NCBI GenBank assembly: GCA_021780615.1
Contig: JAJXYJ010000020.1
Span: 1-55,033, forward strand
Direction of reading: 5' to 3'
Length of the DNA stretch: 55,033 bases
From: a bacterium
GTDB lineage: Bacteria > Patescibacteriota > Minisyncoccia > UBA6257 > JAGOQP01
Below the pieces are notes generated by a model that worked only from the letters and a program-made list of their open reading frames with translations, searched no databases and was not told the DNA's origin. Shown here in pieces: positions 6,458-17,497 of the stretch. A program made the position numbers and the translations under genes. Within the stretch, counting starts at the first letter, position 1, and each line of letters begins with the position of its first letter.

Positions 6458-9400
6458 TCAAGCTTTTACCTCCGGCGGCACCTCACCCCTCTCTACCACA
6501 GTACGCGCCTCAGCGGCAAGTGCACGGTCAGTAATACGTTTACGCGCGCGAGCTTCAATGCCGGTGCCCGCAGGAATAAATCTGCCAATAATGACGTTTT
6601 CTTTAAGGCCATGAAGATGATCAATACGACACTCGGATGCGGCAGTCACCAAGACGCGTGCCGTTTCTTGGAACGACGCCGCCGAAAGGAAGCTGTCGGT
6701 CGTCAATGAAACTCTGCTGATACCCAACAATAACTGCTTTGCCTTTGCAGGATTTTTTCCTTTTGCTTTAAGGCCACGGTTCACTTCCAAGAAACGTGAT
6801 TTTTCAACCACCTGCCCGATGACAAACGGCGAATCACCCGTTTCCTTGATCATCACGCGAGCAAACATCTGCTTCACGATGATTTCAATATGTTTGTCGC
6901 TAATAAGACTACCATTGGAGAAATAAATTTTTTGCACTTCGTTGACGATATATTTTTCCACCGCCTCTTTATCTCGAAGCTGGAACAATTCTTTTAAATC
7001 AAGACTTCCTTCATACAATTGATCGCCCCGTTTAACGCTATCGCCAATTTGCACAAAGAGAGTGGTAATTCTGGTTGTCGGATATTCAATAATTTTTTGT
7101 TTGGCTTTTCCTTTTCCTGATATGCTCAACTTAATAATACGCTGTGATCCGCGATCCTCGATGTCCTCAATAACACCATCTTCTTTAGCAAGCGCGGCAC
7201 GTCCTTTCGGCGGACGAGCCTCAAAGAGTTCCTGAATACGCGGCAATCCTGAGGTAATATCTTTTTCGGCAACACCACCAACATGGAACGTGCGCAACGT
7301 AAGCTGTGTTCCCGGCTCTCCGATGGATTGCGCGGCAATAATACCCACAGCCTCTCCCTTATCAATGGAATGCAATCGCCCCAAATCCAATCCATAACAT
7401 TTTGAACAAATGCCATAGAGCGACTTACAGGTGATCGGTGAACGGACTACGACGTCGGATACACCCGATGCGTGAATAGCATCGGCAATAGGTCGATCAA
7501 TAATAACTCCCGCATGAGCAATGATTTTATTGCCCACCTTCACATCATGAGCCAAGGTGCGGCCATACAGTCTGGTTGCGAGTGTAAAGCCATACTCATC
7601 ACCATCGGCACGATGAATAGTTACTCCATCACTCGTCTTACAATCATCTCGATTAATAGTAATGTCCTGACAGACATCAACCATTTTACGGGTGAGGTAT
7701 CCTGCTTCTGCAGTCTTAAGCGCAGTATCAGTTAATCCTTTGCGCGCACCGTGCGTGTTAATGAAAAATTCCAACACCGAAAGTCCTTCTTTGTAGGAAG
7801 AAATAACGGGCAATTCGATAGTTTCTCCTTGTGGGTTTGTCACCAATCCCTTCATACCAATCATCTGCAGTGCCTGTCCCCACGATCCACGCGCACCCGA
7901 ATCAATAATATCAAAAATAGCATTTTCAGCATCGCGAGTCAGTGCGGCAGGAGCGACTTCAGCGATACGATCCTTTGCCTTATTCCACACCTGAATACTG
8001 CGCGCTTTCTTTTCTTCAATGTCAAAGAGACCATTCTCGTATTGATCAGTGATAGTTTTAATTTCACCGCGTGCTTCGGCAATAATATTTCCCTTCTCGT
8101 AAGGCACTTTCAAATCAAACGAACTCCATGTCATACCAGAAAGCGCCGCGTAACGGAAGCCAAGCTCTTTAATAGCATCCAAGAATATCCACGTTGAATC
8201 CAATCCGAATTGATCAATGTAGCGAGCAATGAGCTTCTGAAGATTTTTCTTATTCATGAGACTGTTCACATAGCCAAATTCAGGAGGAACAATTTGATTG
8301 AAAATAAGTCGTCCACAGCTCGTCGGCTCATCGGTTACCGAACTCATGAGTATCTGTTCATTAATACGCAAGTGACCAAATTCCATCGCCAAAAATGCTT
8401 CTTGCTGAGTAGCAAAACGCTTCAATGTTTTAGGATCTTCCACTGTACCTACCAATTTAGTCAGGTAGTAGCACCCCAACACAATATCTTGTGACGGTGT
8501 TGCGATTGGATCACCATTTGCCGGACGGATAATATTTTTTGAAGAAATCATCCGATCCCATGCCTCAGCCTGTGCCTCATCAGAAAGTGGCAAATGCACA
8601 GCCATCTGGTCACCGTCAAAGTCAGCATTAAACGCGGAGCAAACCATCGGCGGAATACGAATAGCTAAATCCTCAATGAGTACCGGTTTAAATGCCTGAA
8701 TACCGAGTCGGTGCAACGTTGGCGCGCGGTTGAGTAATACCGCTTTGTTTTGAATGACTTCCTCAAGAATTTCCCATACTTCAGGAACTCCCTGTTCAAT
8801 GAGGCGGTTGGCATTCTTAATGTTGTGCGCCATGCCTCGCTCCAATATTTGATGGATAATAAATGGCTTAAAAAGTTCCAACGCCATCTTTTTAGGAAGA
8901 CCACATTCGTTTAAACGCAAATCAGGTCCCACCACAATAACTGAGCGGCCGGAGTAGTCAACGCGCTTTCCCAATAAATTCTGACGGAACCGTCCTTGTT
9001 TTCCTTTGAGAATATCAGCCAAAGATTTGAGTGGACGATTCTGGGAAGACATTTGCTGTCGTCCAAAGCGTGTAGTGTTATCAATGAGCGCATCCACAGC
9101 CTCTTGGAGCATGCGCTTTTCATTGGTAATGATAATCTCAGGAGCCTTCAGTTCCATGAGTTTCTGAAGACGGTTATTGCGATTGATAACGCGGCGATAC
9201 AAGTCGTTCAAATCGGAGCTGGCGAAGCGATTGCCATCCAACGCCACCATCGGGCGCAAGTCAGGAGGCAATACCGGCAAGACCGTCATAATCATCCATT
9301 CAGGACGAATATTATTTTTATGAAATGAAATAAGAATACGCAGACGACTGGAAAGTTTCTTTTCCAATGTTGTGTCTTTCTTTTTTGAAATAGCATCAAG

Positions 9401-10105
9401 CTCTTTTTCCGTCTCGATGATTTCTTTTTTGATATTTATTTTTTCCAAAATTTTGCGCAAGGCGCCAGCACCTGTTCCTGCTTCAAATACATCGCCGAAT
9501 TTGCGCGAAAAATCAAAGTATTCAAGCTCATTTAAAATAGAGCCGACTTTCACATTACCCAAGAAATCTTTTGATTTGGTAAACGATGTTTCAATAACTT
9601 CGTGTTGTGCATCATCGCCTCCTGTTGCCTGTTTTTTTTCTTTAAATTCAGTTTTAAGACTCTCTAAGGCCTCCTTACGTTTTTCGTCATTGACGCTGGT
9701 GACAATGTAAGCGGCATAGTACACCACCTTTTCCAACTTGCTGATGGATGTGTCAAAAAAGACTCCCACGCGGGAATTGCCGGTTTTCAAAAACCAGATA
9801 TGCGTCACAGGAGCTGCGAGTTTAATATGCCCCATGCGTTCGCGACGGACAATAGCGCGCGTCACCTCAACGCCGCACTTATCACACACCGTCCCCTTGT
9901 AACGAAGTCCCTTAAATTTGCCACAATAACATTTATAATCTTTTGTCGGTCCAAAGATGCGCTCGGAAAATAAACCGTCTTTTTCAGGTCGCTGTGTACG
10001 ATAGTTAATCGTCTCAGGTTTAGTCACCTCGCCATATGAATTTGCGATCACTTCCTCGGGAGAAGGGATTTTAATTCTTAAGAAATCAAATTCTGTAGTA
10101 GCCAT
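6458..10105 (-). CDS. rpoC: RNA polymerase subunit beta'
   Basis: A 1215-aa beta' subunit. The N-terminal zinc site is CYCG...CDKCG (about 59-77). The catalytic [12 protein letters not shown] carries the three Mg-binding aspartates. The second zinc site comprises CKTS and [13 protein letters not shown]. The bridge-helix/trigger-loop region has [34 protein letters not shown] and [16 protein letters not shown]. No large lineage-specific insertion is obvious. It starts 29 bp after rpoB stops, forming rpoB-rpoC. Confidence 0.98.
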   Translation of the reverse strand: MATTEFDFLRIKIPSPEEVIANSYGEVTKPETINYRTQRPEKDGLFSERIFGPTKDYKCYCGKFKGLRYKGTVCDKCGVEVTRAIVRRERMGHIKLAAPVTHIWFLKTGNSRVGVFFDTSISKLEKVVYYAAYIVTSVNDEKRKEALESLKTEFKEKKQATGGDDAQHEVIETSFTKSKDFLGNVKVGSILNELEYFDFSRKFGDVFEAGTGAGALRKILEKINIKKEIIETEKELDAISKKKDTTLEKKLSSRLRILISFHKNNIRPEWMIMTVLPVLPPDLRPMVALDGNRFASSDLNDLYRRVINRNNRLQKLMELKAPEIIITNEKRMLQEAVDALIDNTTRFGRQQMSSQNRPLKSLADILKGKQGRFRQNLLGKRVDYSGRSVIVVGPDLRLNECGLPKKMALELFKPFIIHQILERGMAHNIKNANRLIEQGVPEVWEILEEVIQNKAVLLNRAPTLHRLGIQAFKPVLIEDLAIRIPPMVCSAFNADFDGDQMAVHLPLSDEAQAEAWDRMISSKNIIRPANGDPIATPSQDIVLGCYYLTKLVGTVEDPKTLKRFATQQEAFLAMEFGHLRINEQILMSSVTDEPTSCGRLIFNQIVPPEFGYVNSLMNKKNLQKLIARYIDQFGLDSTWIFLDAIKELGFRYAALSGMTWSSFDLKVPYEKGNIIAEARGEIKTITDQYENGLFDIEEKKARSIQVWNKAKDRIAEVAPAALTRDAENAIFDIIDSGARGSWGQALQMIGMKGLVTNPQGETIELPVISSYKEGLSVLEFFINTHGARKGLTDTALKTAEAGYLTRKMVDVCQDITINRDDCKTSDGVTIHRADGDEYGFTLATRLYGRTLAHDVKVGNKIIAHAGVIIDRPIADAIHASGVSDVVVRSPITCKSLYGICSKCYGLDLGRLHSIDKGEAVGIIAAQSIGEPGTQLTLRTFHVGGVAEKDITSGLPRIQELFEARPPKGRAALAKEDGVIEDIEDRGSQRIIKLSISGKGKAKQKIIEYPTTRITTLFVQIGDSVKRGDQLYEGSLDLKELFQLRDKEAVEKYIVNEVQKIYFSNGSLISDKHIEIIVKQMFARVMIKETGDSPFVIGQVVEKSRFLEVNRGLKAKGKNPAKAKQLLLGISRVSLTTDSFLSAASFQETARVLVTAASECRIDHLHGLKENVIIGRFIPAGTGIEARARKRITDRALAAEARTVVERGEVPPEVKA

Positions 10106-10134
10106 AGTAGTAGTTGTACCCGTGGGTATAATGC

Positions 10135-13100
10135 TTATGCCTCTTCATCTTCTTTATTCACCGGTTCGACCTTGAAACCGAGTGCGTTAATTTCATTCAT
10201 TAACACATTAAATGCTGATGGATTATTTGATGTTTGTATTTTTTCTCCTTTCACAATAGCTTCAAAGGCCGCGGCACGTCCCAATACATCATCTGATTTG
10301 ATAGTAAGCATTTCCTGAAGCGTATGTGCCGCCCCATATCCCTCCAAGGCCCACACTTCCATTTCTCCAAAGCGCTGACCACCAAATTGTGCCTTACCAC
10401 CCAAGGGCTGTTGTGTTACCAACGAATAAGGTCCAATGGAGCGCATATGAATTTTATCTTCAACAAGATGTCCGAGCTTGAGCATATAAATGTAGCCCAC
10501 CGTCACGTCTTGATCGAATTTTTTTCCGGTCTGTCCATCATAGAGCGCCATTTTCGCGTTCTGCGGATACCCTGCCGCCTTTAACTCACGAGAAATGTCT
10601 TCTTCGCTGGCACCCACGAATGCAGGGGTGACCACACGATATCCCAACTTGTGCGCGGCGACTCCCAAATGTGTTTCAAGAATTTGTCCCAAGTTCATAC
10701 GAGATGCCACACCCAGCGGGTTAAGCACGATATCTACTGGTGTACCATCGGCTAAATACGGCATGTCTTCTACGGGACGGATTTTTGAAATAACACCTTT
10801 ATTACCATGACGTCCCGCCATTTTATCCCCCGCCTGTACTTTGCGCAGTTTAGCGACTTCAACCTGAATACGCTTCATCACGCCTGGCTCAAGCTTATCG
10901 CCATGTTCGCGAGAAAATATTTTAATACCCACCACGCGTCCGGATTTGCCGTGCGGCACATAGAGTGATGAATCTTTCACATCACGTGCTTTTTCTCCAA
11001 AAATAGAGCGAAGTAATTTTTCTTCAGCGGTCAATTCCGTTTCTCCTTTGGGAGAAATTTTTCCCACTAAAATATCACCAGCGCGCACTTCGGCGCCAAT
11101 GCGAATAATACCTTCTTCATCAAGATTTCTTAATTTTTCTTCAGATACGTTGGGGATGTCGGAGGTAGTTACCTCAGGACCAAGTTTTGTTTCCCGCACA
11201 TCACATGAAAAATCTTCCACATAAATGGACGTGAAGCGATCCTGTTGCGCCACCCGTTCCGAAAGCACAATAGCATCTTCAAAGTTGCCGCCAAAAAATG
11301 GAATAAAGGCAACCAAAAGATTTTGCCCCAACGCCAATACGCCATGATCGGTCGAAGGGCCATCAGCCAAAACCGTTCCTTTTTTTACCTTTTGTCCCAC
11401 CTCCACAATCGCTTTTTGGTTAATGGTGGTGTATTGGTTTGACCGACGAAACTTATGTAAATCGTATGTTTTTGTATGATGAGTGCCTTTGATGGTAATA
11501 GCTGTCGCATCAACGTGAGATACCACACCATCTTCCTCAGATAAGACCACGCGTCCCGAATCACGAGCAACATCCTCTTCAAAACCAGTTCCTACCAAGG
11601 GCATCTGCGGTTTAATGGACGGCACCGCCTGACGTTGCATGTTTGATCCCATGAGAGCACGGTTTGCATCATCATGTTCAAGAAACGGAATAATGTTACT
11701 GGCGGCACTGATAACCTGCGAAGGCGATACATCCATAAAATCAACTTCTTCGCGAGTACAAATACCCGGCTCTCCATTAATACGCGCCTCAACACTTTCG
11801 TGAATAATTTTTCGATGCGCATCAATTTCAGTTCCTCCTTCGGCAATCTTGTATTTACTTTCTTCGGCGGCATCCATCCATACAATTTCACTGGTTACTA
11901 CACCCTGCTTCACGCGGGCATAGGGAGTTTCCAAAAATCCAAGTCGGTTCACCCGTGCAAAAATAGAAAGGTGGTTAATCAAACCGATGTTTTGACCTTC
12001 GGGAGTTTCAATAGGACAAATACGTCCATAGTGTGACGTGTGCACATCGCGTACTTCAAAACCGGCACGCTCACGAGTCAGTCCGCCAGGGCCAAGTGCC
12101 GAAAGACGACGCTTGTGCTCCAATTCGGCGAGCGGATTAATCTGGTCCATAAACTGCGAAAGCTGTGACGACACCAAAAATTCCCGCACCACAGAAGAGA
12201 GCGGCTTTGGGTTTACTAACTGTAACGGCGTAAGAAGCGCCACATCGGTGGTGGACATGCGGTCCTGAATAATTCTACGCATACGCGCAAATCCCACGCG
12301 CATGCGGCCTTGCAATAATTCTCCCACCGAGCGAATGCGACGATTTGAAAGACTATCAATATCATCAGGAACCGCCCGTTCGTCATTGTTGAGGCGAATA
12401 ATTTCGCGAATAATAAGCTCTATATCCTCACGACGAATAAGCTGGGTATCTACTTTCTTTTGATCAATCTGTAAACGCTGATTTAACTTGTAACGTCCCA
12501 CTTCAGACATACTAAAACGATCAGCGCGCTTGAACATGCCATCAATAAGTCCCTTGGCATTTTCCACGCTTGCCAAATCACCCGGACGCAACCGTTTATA
12601 AATTTCAATGTATGATCCGTCAACATCGCTCACCGTATCTTTCTTAAGGGTGGCGGCGATATATTTTAACGCTCCCGTATCAATGTCAGAAAACGTGCGC
12701 AGAATATCGTCATTTGTTTCCAACCCAAAAACCCGCAACAAATCAGTTGCCGGTGCTTTTCGATGTTTATCAATTTTTACCACAATCGATCCGTCAGGAT
12801 CGGTTTCAAATTCCATCCAGCTACCGCGATCAGGAATAATTTTAGCGCCAAAAAACTTTCGTCCTTTCAGCATCCGCACGGTGAAGTTAACACCTGCCGA
12901 ACGAATAAACTGCGACACTACCACGCGCTCAACACCGTTGATAATAAACGTCCCTCTGCCAGTCATCACCGGATAATCTCCAAGGTATACTTCTTGTTCG
13001 AGCTCTTTTTTAGTCTGCAGGTTTACCAATCGCACACGAGCGCGCAACGCCGCCTCATAAGTGGATACCCGCTGCCACGACTCTTCTTCTGAAAACTTAG

Positions 13101-13302
13101 GTTCATCAAATGAATAATCCAAAAAGTACAACTCATACTCTTTCCCCGTATAATCTTTAATGGGGGAAATTTCTGCAAACAAATCCTTAACGCCCGTCGT
13201 CACAAACCACTTCCATGAATTTAATTGGATTTCTCCCAAGTAGGGACGAGTGGTAAAATCGCCAGGGTGTTTTGAAAACGACTTCACGGGTAACGTATGC
13301 AT
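10135..13302 (-). CDS. rpoB: RNA polymerase subunit beta
   Basis: A 1055-aa beta subunit, short for bacteria (E. coli 1342 aa). It keeps the core: LSQFMDQINPLAELEHKRRLS (rifampicin pocket), ETPEGQNIGLI, FEDAIVLSERV, GDKMAGRHGNKGV and the C-terminal GGQRFGEMEVWALEGYGAAH. In the rifampicin cluster D516, H526, R529 and S531 (E. coli numbers) are kept, while N518 is I and S522 is A; I make no resistance claim. First gene of rpoB-rpoC, with a leader of about 200 nt. Confidence 0.98.
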   Translation of the reverse strand: MHTLPVKSFSKHPGDFTTRPYLGEIQLNSWKWFVTTGVKDLFAEISPIKDYTGKEYELYFLDYSFDEPKFSEEESWQRVSTYEAALRARVRLVNLQTKKELEQEVYLGDYPVMTGRGTFIINGVERVVVSQFIRSAGVNFTVRMLKGRKFFGAKIIPDRGSWMEFETDPDGSIVVKIDKHRKAPATDLLRVFGLETNDDILRTFSDIDTGALKYIAATLKKDTVSDVDGSYIEIYKRLRPGDLASVENAKGLIDGMFKRADRFSMSEVGRYKLNQRLQIDQKKVDTQLIRREDIELIIREIIRLNNDERAVPDDIDSLSNRRIRSVGELLQGRMRVGFARMRRIIQDRMSTTDVALLTPLQLVNPKPLSSVVREFLVSSQLSQFMDQINPLAELEHKRRLSALGPGGLTRERAGFEVRDVHTSHYGRICPIETPEGQNIGLINHLSIFARVNRLGFLETPYARVKQGVVTSEIVWMDAAEESKYKIAEGGTEIDAHRKIIHESVEARINGEPGICTREEVDFMDVSPSQVISAASNIIPFLEHDDANRALMGSNMQRQAVPSIKPQMPLVGTGFEEDVARDSGRVVLSEEDGVVSHVDATAITIKGTHHTKTYDLHKFRRSNQYTTINQKAIVEVGQKVKKGTVLADGPSTDHGVLALGQNLLVAFIPFFGGNFEDAIVLSERVAQQDRFTSIYVEDFSCDVRETKLGPEVTTSDIPNVSEEKLRNLDEEGIIRIGAEVRAGDILVGKISPKGETELTAEEKLLRSIFGEKARDVKDSSLYVPHGKSGRVVGIKIFSREHGDKLEPGVMKRIQVEVAKLRKVQAGDKMAGRHGNKGVISKIRPVEDMPYLADGTPVDIVLNPLGVASRMNLGQILETHLGVAAHKLGYRVVTPAFVGASEEDISRELKAAGYPQNAKMALYDGQTGKKFDQDVTVGYIYMLKLGHLVEDKIHMRSIGPYSLVTQQPLGGKAQFGGQRFGEMEVWALEGYGAAHTLQEMLTIKSDDVLGRAAAFEAIVKGEKIQTSNNPSAFNVLMNEINALGFKVEPVNKEDEEA

Positions 13303-13613
13303 GGTGATATGAATATATTACAAACAAAAGAAGCGACTCCTCCGCGCCAAAGGAGTATATGCTTCCTCTTTAATTTGTGAGTGAATTACTAATAATAGTG
13401 AAAATGGTGACCACTTATTTTTTATGATAGTGTCAAGCCCTTCACGCGCCAGCAGAAAAACGTCTTTTACCGTTTTCTAAAAGCTTTTTGAAAAACCGTA
13501 TGAAGTTGACAATCATTATTGCACAAACAAAAAAACGTGTCAACCCTACCATACATACCCACGTTGTCTATGTATCCTGACGTTCCCAATAAAACAAAAC
13601 ACAGAAAAAAGCG
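13303..13613 (-). other. rpoBC leader region
   Basis: This 311-bp gap between mltG and rpoB has no gene. It holds the promoter at 13515-13543, giving a leader of about 200 nt before the rpoB ATG. A second TTGACA (13436-13431) has no convincing -10. Close to the ATG a partial hairpin pairs ACTCCT with AGGAGT around 13335-13365. The long leader may be regulatory; I recognise no known riboswitch or ribosomal-protein site. Confidence 0.5.
13515..13543 (-). promoter_or_regulatory. Promoter for rpoB-rpoC
   Basis: On the minus strand: TTGACA (13543-13538), a 17-nt spacer and AATAAT (13520-13515). This is a near-consensus sigma-70 promoter. Confidence 0.75.
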
Positions 13614-14609
13614 TTATATCCCCACGTGCACCTGACTGGCGATATGTTCATTAAAGGTGGCGCTAAATATCGTTTTCTTTGTGGTCGGATCAGTTAAATA
13701 AAACCAGTATGAGGATGCAAGCGGACTTAAAGCCGCTCGTATTGAATCAAGCGTCGGATTATCGATGGCGTGCGGCGGCAATCCTTTGTGGAGATAGGTA
13801 TTGAAGGGAGTGTCCCGTTTAAAATCAGACGCACGCAATGACGGACAATCAAGAAATGTCCCGCCGCACGCTCCATATAAAACCGATGCATCTATTTGTA
13901 GCGGCATGCCCGCATCAAGGCGTTTTTGAATAATACCCGCCACCAACTGCTTATCTTTAAAATCAATGACTTCTTTTTCCAAAAGAGATGCGACAATAAT
14001 AGTGCGTTGTACGTCGGATGCGGAAGTTCCCTGCCACAAATTTTTTGTACGTGCGACAAAATTATCCAACAACGTCGTCACCACATCTGCCGGTTTTGAA
14101 TCAGGAGCAAAGCGGTATGTATCGGGCATAAAAAATCCTTCAAAACTGGTAACACCCTTTAAAAAAGGGTACGCATCAACAAACGTCCCTGGCGACAACG
14201 CCTCAAGCGATCCAGCCGGAATAATGCCCTCGCGCGACAAGCGTTGATCAATTTCGATAAGCGTCATACCGGGAGCGATAGTCACGGCAACATCCTGCGG
14301 CCCTTGCGCAAGTTCATGAGCCACAGCCCACACAGGCTGAGGGGCAAGCACATACGTCCCCGGCTTAAAATCACCATACATACCGGACCATGCCGCATAC
14401 ATCGTGAATGCCATGGAAAATCCTATGAGGTGATCATCAGCAAGACGGCTGGCGATGTGGGTGACACTTTCTCCAGGAGCGATGCGAAATGACTGAGCCT
14501 GCCCTGCGGGCGGTACGCGAAAAAGAAATGCCAATCCACCCACAACCAAAGAAACGAGTACAATAAAAAGCATCCCGTACCGTATTAAAAACGATTTATC
14601 TTTTTGCAT
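13614..14609 (-). CDS. mltG: Endolytic murein transglycosylase MltG (YceG-like)
   Basis: A 331-aa single-pass membrane protein that cleaves nascent glycan strands and so sets their length. One TM helix (about 12-30) is followed by a LysM-like domain (IAPGESVTHIASRLADDHLI) and the YceG catalytic domain: EGFFMPDTYRF, IIVASLLEKEV with the catalytic Glu, LQIDASVLYG, FNTYLHKGLPPHAIDNP and YWFYLTD. It overlaps the 3' end of rodA by 14 bp, so the pair is translationally coupled. The context fits wall elongation. Confidence 0.93.
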   Translation of the reverse strand: MQKDKSFLIRYGMLFIVLVSLVVGGLAFLFRVPPAGQAQSFRIAPGESVTHIASRLADDHLIGFSMAFTMYAAWSGMYGDFKPGTYVLAPQPVWAVAHELAQGPQDVAVTIAPGMTLIEIDQRLSREGIIPAGSLEALSPGTFVDAYPFLKGVTSFEGFFMPDTYRFAPDSKPADVVTTLLDNFVARTKNLWQGTSASDVQRTIIVASLLEKEVIDFKDKQLVAGIIQKRLDAGMPLQIDASVLYGACGGTFLDCPSLRASDFKRDTPFNTYLHKGLPPHAIDNPTLDSIRAALSPLASSYWFYLTDPTTKKTIFSATFNEHIASQVHVGI

Positions 14610-15666
14610 ACAGCGATTGCACGATGCCCACCAAAATAAGATTAATAATCATACTCGATCCTCCATAACTCACGAAAGGAAACGTAACGCCAACCACCGG
14701 AAATAATCCAAGATTTGATCCGACATTAAATACAAATTGTGTCACAAAGAAAATTGCCGTCCCTAAACACACTAGCTTGCCAAAGTTTGTATCCAGAAGG
14801 TACCCCATTTTTAAAAGTCGTAAAATCATCCACAAAAATCCCCCCAGTAATATAATAACGGCAAACATTCCTCCCTCCTGAGCAATAGCCGAAAAAATGA
14901 AGTCTGTCTGCGCTTCAGGTAAAAACCCCAATTGTACCTGCGTCCCCTGCCCAAATCCTTCGCCGAAAATGCCACCGCTTCCAATGGCGATTTTTGCCTG
15001 AATAACATTGTAACTAATTCCTAATGGATCTTGTTGAGGTTGAAAAAGTCCCACAATTCTATCTTTCTGGTAAGGCTTGAGCACTGATGTCCACATAAAG
15101 AAAAGAAGGAGCATAAAAGCACCGATGGTTATGGCAAGTTTCCGCATCGGAATACCGGACACCAAAATAAACCCAAACCAAATGCCAAATAAAATGAGTG
15201 CCGATCCCATATCAGGAAGCAACGCAATGAGTATGCCCGGAATTGCCACGTACATAAAAGAGGTGAGTACTGTTTTCCAGCGAGCAATGCCAATGTGTTG
15301 CTTTGAAAAAAAGAACGCAAGCATGAGCACGAGCAACAACTTTGCAATTTCAGAAGGCTCAAATTGAAACGGTCCAATGAGAATCCATGAACGATTACCA
15401 TTAATATTGGGCGCAATAAATCGCGTCACTACCAACAATCCCAAAAGACCAACATAGAGCACATTAAGAACTCCTCGGTGACTGAAAAATGATCGCAGGT
15501 CAATAACCACAAGAAAAGAAAAGAAAAGAGTGCCAATACCAATCCACATGAGTTGCCTCCAGAATAAATCACGGTGAGAGCTCAACAAGCTTACCAATCC
15601 GATAGCCATCAACATGCCCACCGCACCCTGCAATTTCCAATCTATTTTTTTAAAGGCATCAAACAT
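14596..15666 (-). CDS. rodA: SEDS peptidoglycan polymerase RodA/FtsW
   Basis: A 356-aa membrane protein with about ten hydrophobic segments. It polymerises lipid II into glycan strands together with a class B PBP. SEDS motifs: RSWILIGPFQFEPSEIAK, LLPDMGSAL (with the essential Asp), LPEAQTDFIFSAIAQEGG and GVTFPFVSYGGSS. RodA and FtsW are hard to tell apart by eye; the length and context with mltG favour RodA. Start ATG at 15666. Confidence 0.9.
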   Translation of the reverse strand: MFDAFKKIDWKLQGAVGMLMAIGLVSLLSSHRDLFWRQLMWIGIGTLFFSFLVVIDLRSFFSHRGVLNVLYVGLLGLLVVTRFIAPNINGNRSWILIGPFQFEPSEIAKLLLVLMLAFFFSKQHIGIARWKTVLTSFMYVAIPGILIALLPDMGSALILFGIWFGFILVSGIPMRKLAITIGAFMLLLFFMWTSVLKPYQKDRIVGLFQPQQDPLGISYNVIQAKIAIGSGGIFGEGFGQGTQVQLGFLPEAQTDFIFSAIAQEGGMFAVIILLGGFLWMILRLLKMGYLLDTNFGKLVCLGTAIFFVTQFVFNVGSNLGLFPVVGVTFPFVSYGGSSMIINLILVGIVQSLYAKR

Positions 15667-15713
15667 ATAAAAGAAATCCTACTATATGAACGGTAAAGAT
15701 AAATACCTTGTAG

Positions 15714-16898
15714 TTACAAACTTAATGTTCCATCTGCTACAAGAGGAAGTTTTTTACCGTGCGTAGTATGGCGCACATATGCCGCCAATGCAATCATTGC
15801 CGCATTGTCTTGGCAATATCGTAATGGCGGAATTTGTAGAGACGCAGTATTTTTACCCGACACCAACGTATGACGCAATGTGCGCGCCAACATTTTATTT
15901 GCCGCCACACCTCCACCAATTACTAATGTATGCACACTATATGCCTCCATCGCTCGCGCAGTTTTTATCGCCAATGCCGCGAATGCCGCGTGTTGAAACG
16001 ATGCCGCCACATCAGCTTTCAGCACATCTGCATTTTTAATTTTTTCAAGTGTGTGATGATCGCGAGTAGCCATCGAAAAATTCTGGGCCAAAGATCCCTG
16101 CTTTTTTAAATAATAAAGAACGGCAGTCTTAAGCCCCGCATAACTAAAATTATAATTTTTTTGATGCAACATCGGCGAAGGAAACGGTATCGCCAGTGGA
16201 TTTCCTTTTTTTGCCCATTGTTCCACCAACGGCCCCCCGGGATACGGAAGATCCAGCAGGCGAGCAACTTTATCAAACGACTCTCCCACCGCATCATCAA
16301 GCGTTTCTCCCAACTTTTTATATGACCCCATACCATCCATGCGCGCCAGGATGGTATGTCCTCCGCTCACCACCAGCGCAATAGCGGGAAAGAAATTGTT
16401 TTCTTGCACTCCTTTTGAAGCCGCATCTTTCTTCTCATTCAAAATTCGAAATTCGAAATTCGAAGGTACGGCTTTCTTTGAAAAAAGAAAACTGTATAGG
16501 TGTCCCTCCAAATGATTCGCTCCCACTAACGGCACTTTCTTATTAAAATAATGTTCGTGCAAGTCCTGAGCAAACTGGATGCCAGTCCACAACGCCGGTT
16601 CAAGCCCCGGTCCCACCGTCACCGCCAAAAGATCAATATCCTTTTTTGCCACCGCAGAAATTTTTTTCATCTGATTCCATAAAACAGGAAGGTTTTTGAT
16701 GTGCTCCCGCTTGGCAAGATTAGGTACCACGCCCCCAAACGGCGCGTGAATCGCTATCTGCGACGCAACCAGGTTTTTTACCACTCGGACCGCAGGAAGT
16801 CGGCCACGTTCGTCGCGCACCTCAATAAGCGCAATGGACGATTCATCACAGCTGGTTTCAACGGCAAGTATGCGCACTGGTTTTTTCTTATCCGGCAT
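15714..16898 (-). CDS. tsaD: tRNA N6-adenosine threonylcarbamoyltransferase TsaD
   Basis: A 394-aa ASKHA-fold enzyme that, with TsaB and TsaE, transfers threonylcarbamoyl to A37 of ANN-decoding tRNAs. It has VETSCDESSIAL, the metal-binding KREHIKNLP, NHLEGHLYSFLF, VSGGHTIL, GESFDKVARLL, GGPLVE and the C-terminal VIGGGVAANKML...YCQDNAAMIALAAY. The usual length is ~335-345 aa. The excess is mainly an insertion of about 30 residues before FPAIALVVSGGHT, part of which is encoded by TTCGAA microrepeats (16437-16464), plus loops near the N- and C-termini. TATACT stands 9 nt before the ATG, suggesting a near-leaderless transcript. Confidence 0.95.
   Translation of the reverse strand: MPDKKKPVRILAVETSCDESSIALIEVRDERGRLPAVRVVKNLVASQIAIHAPFGGVVPNLAKREHIKNLPVLWNQMKKISAVAKKDIDLLAVTVGPGLEPALWTGIQFAQDLHEHYFNKKVPLVGANHLEGHLYSFLFSKKAVPSNFEFRILNEKKDAASKGVQENNFFPAIALVVSGGHTILARMDGMGSYKKLGETLDDAVGESFDKVARLLDLPYPGGPLVEQWAKKGNPLAIPFPSPMLHQKNYNFSYAGLKTAVLYYLKKQGSLAQNFSMATRDHHTLEKIKNADVLKADVAASFQHAAFAALAIKTARAMEAYSVHTLVIGGGVAANKMLARTLRHTLVSGKNTASLQIPPLRYCQDNAAMIALAAYVRHTTHGKKLPLVADGTLSL
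16437..16464. repeat. TTCGAA microrepeat inside tsaD
   Basis: Four tandem AATTC-type units (ATTCAAAATTCGAAATTCG and on to 16464). On the coding strand they give the in-frame peptide NFEFRILNE in a TsaD loop. The same motif occurs in mnmA (21432-21461) and between genes at 25054, 46453, 52790 and 52841. Confidence 0.85.
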
Positions 16899-16907
16899 AT
16901 ACGCAAG

Positions 16908-16913
16908 AGTATA
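16908..16913 (-). promoter_or_regulatory. -10 element upstream of tsaD
   Basis: TATACT on the minus strand, 9 nt before the tsaD ATG (16898). No clear -35 and no Shine-Dalgarno. Confidence 0.45.
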
Positions 16914-16930
16914 CGGGCAGAAGATATAAA

Positions 16931-16966
16931 AATCAAAAAAATAGTCTACCTAGTAATAGATAGACT
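16931..16966 (-). terminator. Terminator of the small membrane-protein gene
   Basis: Stem TAGTCTA..TAGACTA with one mismatch and a short loop, followed on the minus strand by a T-rich tract (complement of 16931-16941). It separates this gene from tsaD. Confidence 0.65.
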
Positions 16967-16977
16967 AAAAAGACTTT

Positions 16978-17406
16978 TTAGTGAGGATGGGATGACTTCC
17001 ACACATAATTCCTCCGACAAAAATATTCATCGCCGGCGGAATCCCTAACAACAATATATCTCTGTTCCTTTCGGATAAAAACCCCTTTTATTTTTGATCC
17101 ATTCCACAAGGCTCCCACCACATCTCCCTTTTTTGGAATTTTAAGCCATCTCATAGACTTCCTTCTAAAAAAGAACGCACACAACATGGCAACCAACACA
17201 TGTGCGTACGTCAGAGAAAATGAAATAGAAACAAAGGAATAAATCCAACCTGTTACAATGGAAAAGATCATGGAACATAAAAATATTCCATTGAACAAGG
17301 TTAATGACCTATTATTTACAATATGAGACGAAACTTTTTGCTCTCGAATGTAATATTCAAAAGCAATAATAAAAGATAATAATAGAAAAAAAGCATACAA
17401 AAACAT
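16978..17406 (-). CDS. Hypothetical membrane protein with a C-terminal soluble domain
   Basis: 142 aa, not recognised. Three or four hydrophobic segments (about 1-20, 33-55, 58-80), a basic RRKSMRWLK stretch, then a small beta-rich domain (GDVVGALWNGSKIKGVFIRKEQ...DEYFCRRNYVW) that looks SH3-like. The ATG at 17406 is preceded by a clear GGGAGG Shine-Dalgarno with a 4-nt gap, unusual here, where many genes have none. Base composition is AT-richer than the core genes. A terminator follows directly, so it is probably monocistronic. Confidence 0.7.
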   Translation of the reverse strand: MFLYAFFLLLSFIIAFEYYIREQKVSSHIVNNRSLTLFNGIFLCSMIFSIVTGWIYSFVSISFSLTYAHVLVAMLCAFFFRRKSMRWLKIPKKGDVVGALWNGSKIKGVFIRKEQRYIVVRDSAGDEYFCRRNYVWKSSHPH

Positions 17407-17497
17407 GATCCCTCCCAAATAATTTTTTATAACGTGCTATGAAAAGATAGAATATACCGAAATATAGATACTGTCAATTGACCATATCCGCACGCGC

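Noticed and set aside
9372-9710. Long plus-strand frames opposite rpoC, rpoB and ileS
   Set aside because: They are antisense shadows of well-supported genes with no recognisable domain.
13431-13436. Second TTGACA upstream of rpoB as a promoter
   Set aside because: No -10-like hexamer lies 16-18 nt downstream on the minus strand.
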